Shown here: piece after piece, positions 6,394 through 8,998 of the stretch
Position numbering within the stretch: the stretch's first letter is position 1
Layout: every line of letters begins with the position of its first letter
NCBI GenBank assembly: GCA_015069065.1
Contig: SVJI01000051.1
Coordinates: forward strand, 1 to 8,998
Reading direction: 5' to 3'
From: Oscillospiraceae bacterium
Lineage (GTDB): Bacteria; Bacillota; Clostridia; UMGS1883
Length of the DNA: 8,998 nucleotides
Position numbers and translations under genes: made by a program
Notes under the pieces: generated by a model
What the model was told of the DNA's origin: nothing
What the model saw: the letters and a program-made list of their open reading frames with translations, nothing else
Database searches by the model: none

Positions 6394-7502
6394 GAGAATT
6401 CCTCCTCTCCGCTTTTTGACAAAAGCTCAAGAAAGCTGTTTATCTGCTGTGGCTCTACTTCTGCATCAAAGTTTTCTTCAAAAAATTTATTAACAATGTC
6501 CAAAGGTGCCATGTTTCTGACCTCTTCCATTGTGAGAGTCGTTACTGAATCGCTTGCAGAAATACTTTTTCCTTCCAAAGCAATTAAATTAGGAAATATC
6601 GAACGAAAGCTCTCAAGCATTTCTATTCCGACATATTTGTCATTAACAATTACCTTAACATAATCCTCCGAAAATTCACTGTTTATCAGAGTGTCATATG
6701 CCCCCTCTATTACACAAAGATTATTAAGAGGAATTATGGGAATCTCACCTACTGTATCTGTTTGGGTATCATATATCAATACAAATTTATTCTGGTTTGC
6801 TTCCCCGATAGAATATTTGAGCGGTGAACCGCTGTAAAATATATTATCTGCCAGCTTTTGCTTTCTGTGAATATGCCCTAGCGCAACATAGGAAAACTCT
6901 TTGAATACCTGCTGTGAAATTATGTTTACCGTTCCGACAGCAGCACTTCTTTCTCCGTCAGAGAGCAGTGCACCTCCAACAAAAGAGTGCGAAAGCACAA
7001 TATTGGCTTTCTTTCGGTCCATCTTTTCGCGAATTTCATCACAAACTACATTCATTGCATCCTCATAATTTTTTATCTCATGCTCAGGATATAAGTAGCG
7101 TGCTTCATCTATATTAAAATATGGTATTAAATAAAAATCAGCATCTTCAAATGATATTGGTTTTATATCTCTTTCCAACTTTCCACTTACAAACATCCTG
7201 CTCTTTGTTAAAAGCCTGCGCATTGAGGAAAGTCGTGCTGCACCGTCGTGATTACCTGCAATTACAAGCATAGGTGTTTTTAAATCAAGGCAAATTTCAT
7301 TTACGATATCGTTGTAAAGTGCTATCGCTTCACTGTTTGAAACTGAACTGTCAAATATATCGCCGCTAACTGCAACTATATCTATGTTATTATCCCTAAT
7401 AATACGGCTTAACATATTCTTAAAATGCCTGTGTTCGTCATGCATAGAAATATTATGAAGGCTAATTCCAAGATGCCAGTCTGACGTATGTAAAATTCGC
7501 AT
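6390..7502 (-). CDS. sbcD: SbcD, Mre11-like nuclease subunit of SbcCD
   Basis: A calcineurin-like metallophosphoesterase of 370 aa, of normal length for SbcD (391 in B. subtilis). The five phosphoesterase motifs are intact: SDWHLG with Asp8 and His10, SGDIFD with Asp48, AGNHDG with Asn84 and His85, SHSF with His172, and GHIHRKQ with His210 and His212; together they bind two metal ions. The rest (about 260-370) forms the capping and C-terminal region that clamps SbcC. It provides the exo- and endonuclease activity of the complex in DNA repair and palindrome control. It starts 22 nt after the HAD gene with AGGAG upstream, and its TGA overlaps the sbcC GTG. Confidence 0.95.
   Translation of the reverse strand: MRILHTSDWHLGISLHNISMHDEHRHFKNMLSRIIRDNNIDIVAVSGDIFDSSVSNSEAIALYNDIVNEICLDLKTPMLVIAGNHDGAARLSSMRRLLTKSRMFVSGKLERDIKPISFEDADFYLIPYFNIDEARYLYPEHEIKNYEDAMNVVCDEIREKMDRKKANIVLSHSFVGGALLSDGERSAAVGTVNIISQQVFKEFSYVALGHIHRKQKLADNIFYSGSPLKYSIGEANQNKFVLIYDTQTDTVGEIPIIPLNNLCVIEGAYDTLINSEFSEDYVKVIVNDKYVGIEMLESFRSIFPNLIALEGKSISASDSVTTLTMEEVRNMAPLDIVNKFFEENFDAEVEPQQINSFLELLSKSGEEEFS
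6401..6406 (-). promoter_or_regulatory. Consensus ribosome binding site for the GTG start of sbcC
   Basis: AGGAGG on the minus strand lies 7 nt before GTG at 6393-6391, inside the last codons of sbcD. It decides the GTG start and suggests high translation of sbcC despite the weaker start codon. Confidence 0.8.
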
Positions 7503-7524
7503 TTTAGTCTCTCTCCTGTTTCAG

Positions 7525-8316
7525 TTATAAAATTCCGTAGTGCTTCAGTGCAAAAGAAACTCCATCTTCGGCTACATTTTTTGTAATAAACTCAGCTGCA
7601 TTCTGTACCTCAGCAGAACTGATACCCATTGCAACGCCATGACAAACATTATTTAGCATCTCAACGTCATTTATGCTGTCACCAAAAGCGTATGTATTTG
7701 AGAAAGGAATATCAAGCTTGTCCAGAATACTTTTAACTCCTGTACCTTTATTTATGCCATACATTGATACATCTGCAGAATAATGCATTCTGTGACGTTC
7801 GAAAACCAATTCTCCATTAAATACGCTTTTCAGTTCATCAAACTCTGAGTCAGTATTAAAGGTTACCAGAGCCTTATTTATTGTTGAAAAATCCATTTTA
7901 TCCAAAGGTCTTAAATTATCTTTGCTGATACCGAAAATTTCAAGCATTTTAAGATATTTATCGCCCTCTGTGTCATTTGCATAAAAACACTGTTGATTTT
8001 CAAAGGAATATTGCAATTCTCTTTTTCCAAACTCGAGCATCGCTTTCTCATATAGTTCCTTTTTAAATGTAAGGTTCAGGAAAATCTCCTGCCCAACACT
8101 GGCATACGCTCCATTTGCGGCTATGTATCCGTCAAACTCAATGCAAGAATGTGGGACATAACTTAAAGACCTTGCTGTAGAAAGGCAAATTAAATACCCT
8201 TTTTCTTTTAATTTTTTCATAGCATTTTGAGTTTCTTCTGTTGGAGAAAATATATTTTGGCGTTCATCAACTAAAGTGCCATCATAATCAAAAAACGCTG
8301 CGCCCGTATATTTCAT
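7525..8316 (-). CDS. Cof-type HAD-superfamily phosphatase
   Basis: A 263-aa cytosolic HAD hydrolase of the Cof/IIB type. Motif I FFDYDGTLVD supplies nucleophile Asp10 and acid/base Asp12; motif II is CLSTAR (Thr47); Lys190 in GINKGTGV is motif III; motif IV GDSINDVEML gives Asp213 and Asp217 for magnesium. The section between about residues 80 and 185 is the C2 cap domain that sets specificity. Relatives dephosphorylate sugar phosphates, flavin precursors or pyridoxal phosphate; the substrate here cannot be read from the sequence. It is the first gene of the operon with sbcD and sbcC, starts at an ATG with AGAGGGTG upstream, and has a near-consensus promoter about 50 nt ahead. A role in DNA repair is not implied by the fold. 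Confidence 0.88.
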   Translation of the reverse strand: MKYTGAAFFDYDGTLVDERQNIFSPTEETQNAMKKLKEKGYLICLSTARSLSYVPHSCIEFDGYIAANGAYASVGQEIFLNLTFKKELYEKAMLEFGKRELQYSFENQQCFYANDTEGDKYLKMLEIFGISKDNLRPLDKMDFSTINKALVTFNTDSEFDELKSVFNGELVFERHRMHYSADVSMYGINKGTGVKSILDKLDIPFSNTYAFGDSINDVEMLNNVCHGVAMGISSAEVQNAAEFITKNVAEDGVSFALKHYGIL

Positions 8317-8364
8317 TTAAACACCCTCTTTTTCCTACCATAAGTGTTACTTAACTATCTGATA

Positions 8365-8419
8365 ATAAGTTAATTATAAACCTTAATATGATAAATATCA
8401 AGGTTTATAATTAACTTAT
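8365..8419. repeat. Perfect 20-bp palindrome between dacF-like gene and HAD-sbcDC operon
   Basis: The arms at 8365-8384 and 8400-8419 are exact reverse complements over 20 bp with a 15-nt loop. The stem takes in the TAA stop of the carboxypeptidase gene at 8418-8416. It is very AT-rich and has no run of U directly after the stem on the minus strand, so as a terminator it would be weak. It also contains the promoter elements listed separately. It could end the upstream transcript, act as an operator, or both. Confidence 0.8.
8373..8401 (-). promoter_or_regulatory. Sigma-A-type promoter for the HAD-sbcD-sbcC operon
   Basis: On the minus strand TTGATA (8401-8396) and TATAAT (8378-8373) are separated by exactly 17 nt. 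This is one base from consensus in the -35 and perfect in the -10. Transcription should start near 8366, about 50 nt before the HAD start codon. The elements lie within the 20-bp palindrome. Confidence 0.7.
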
Positions 8420-8998
8420 CTCAACTTTAATAGTTTCCTGATATTTACCTTGATTTTTTCTGTAAAGCTAAGTGGCTTTATAGCTTTTTTGGTAATAAGA
8501 GTAACACATCCCATCTCCTCTCCGTTACAGTATATATACATATGTCCGCCAATTGTCCCTTTCTTTTGCGGAGGCTGAATGTTTTCAGTTTCAATTTTCG
8601 TGGTAATAACTTCACTTCCCCCCACTGTAATTTTGTAATCATCGGCATATATCAAATCAACACTTCTGCCATTTTCTTTATCGTATGTAAAACTATAGGC
8701 TTTATCACCCTTTTGGGCAATTTTCTTCGCAGTGTAATTTGAAAAACCATCATCGAGAAGTTTCTCATGGTCATTCCAATCATCAGGAGCATTTAACGTA
8801 ACACATATCAATAATTCTCCGTTACGCTCTGCACTGCTTACAAGACACCTGCCTGAAATTTTAGTATAACCTGTCTTTACACCGTTGCACCCATCATATC
8901 GCCATAATAATTTATTATGATTTTTAAGTGCCCTGTCCCACTTTTCTCCCTTCATGGGAATTGAGTATGTTTTTGTTGAAACTATTTCTCTGAACTTT
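8416..8998 (-). CDS. D-alanyl-D-alanine carboxypeptidase, DacF/PBP5-like (5' part missing)
   Basis: The frame stays open to the right edge, so the N-terminal signal peptide and the SxxK and SxN active-site motifs lie outside the window; 193 residues are visible. They begin with FREIVSTKTY and contain the third penicillin-binding motif of peptidase family S11, KTG, in GVKTGYTKISGRCLVSSAERNG. A C-terminal PBP5-type beta domain follows, from about residue 105 of the visible part, ending in the basic, partly amphipathic FTEKIKVNIRKLLKLR, which may associate with the membrane. The enzyme trims the terminal D-alanine from peptidoglycan stem peptides outside the membrane. In B. subtilis the gene before spoIIAA is the forespore-expressed dacF; whether this is its orthologue or a vegetative PBP5 cannot be settled here. 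Confidence 0.88.
   Translation of the reverse strand, partial: KFREIVSTKTYSIPMKGEKWDRALKNHNKLLWRYDGCNGVKTGYTKISGRCLVSSAERNGELLICVTLNAPDDWNDHEKLLDDGFSNYTAKKIAQKGDKAYSFTYDKENGRSVDLIYADDYKITVGGSEVITTKIETENIQPPQKKGTIGGHMYIYCNGEEMGCVTLITKKAIKPLSFTEKIKVNIRKLLKLR

Noticed and set aside
3739..7502. SMC-like ATPase plus nuclease as a novel defence system (Wadjet-like or similar)
   Set aside because: Motifs, lengths, order and the GTGA overlap match classical SbcCD; no third or fourth subunit of a defence system is present.

Overview
The window is AT-rich, and its genes have strong purine-rich ribosome binding sites. It carries a complete spoIIAA-spoIIAB-sigF operon. This points to a low-GC, endospore-forming Firmicute, most likely a member of the Clostridia (the style of the sugar kinase and of the compact sbcCD genes suggests a gut Oscillospiraceae/Ruminococcaceae-like lineage). 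The species cannot be named from the sequence alone.

Layout, left to right. (1) Positions 1-1074, minus strand: the end of a sugar-acid catabolic operon, with a 2-keto-3-deoxygluconate kinase (kdgK) followed 22 nt later by the first codons of another gene, plausibly KDPG aldolase. (2) Positions 1075-1219: a divergent control region with a perfect 21-bp inverted repeat (63-nt spacer) and a perfect-consensus sigma-A promoter for the regulator. (3) Positions 1220-2107, plus strand: an AraC-family regulator, the obvious candidate to control kdgK. (4) Positions 2075-3592, minus strand: spoIIAA, spoIIAB and sigF, the partner-switching module that activates the first forespore sigma factor. sigF overlaps the regulator tail to tail by 33 bp. 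(5) Positions 3689-3740: a perfect 22-bp terminator hairpin. (6) Positions 3739-8316, minus strand: a three-gene operon of a Cof-type HAD phosphatase, sbcD and sbcC (the SbcCD nuclease/ATPase that processes DNA hairpins and double-strand ends). (7) Positions 8365-8419: a perfect 20-bp palindrome containing a near-consensus promoter for that operon. (8) Position 8416 to the right edge, minus strand: the C-terminal half of a D-alanyl-D-alanine carboxypeptidase (DacF/PBP5-like).

Three functions are interleaved: sugar-acid use, sporulation commitment, and DNA-end repair with envelope maintenance. In Bacillus subtilis dacF lies directly before spoIIAA, so the carboxypeptidase here may be the remnant of that linkage with HAD-sbcDC lying between. 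All complete coding genes belong to known families. I see no mobile element, CRISPR array, RNA gene or unrecognised multigene system. The unusual content is in the intergenic and overlapping structure: three long perfect inverted repeats, a regulator/sigma-factor antisense overlap and stacked divergent promoters.
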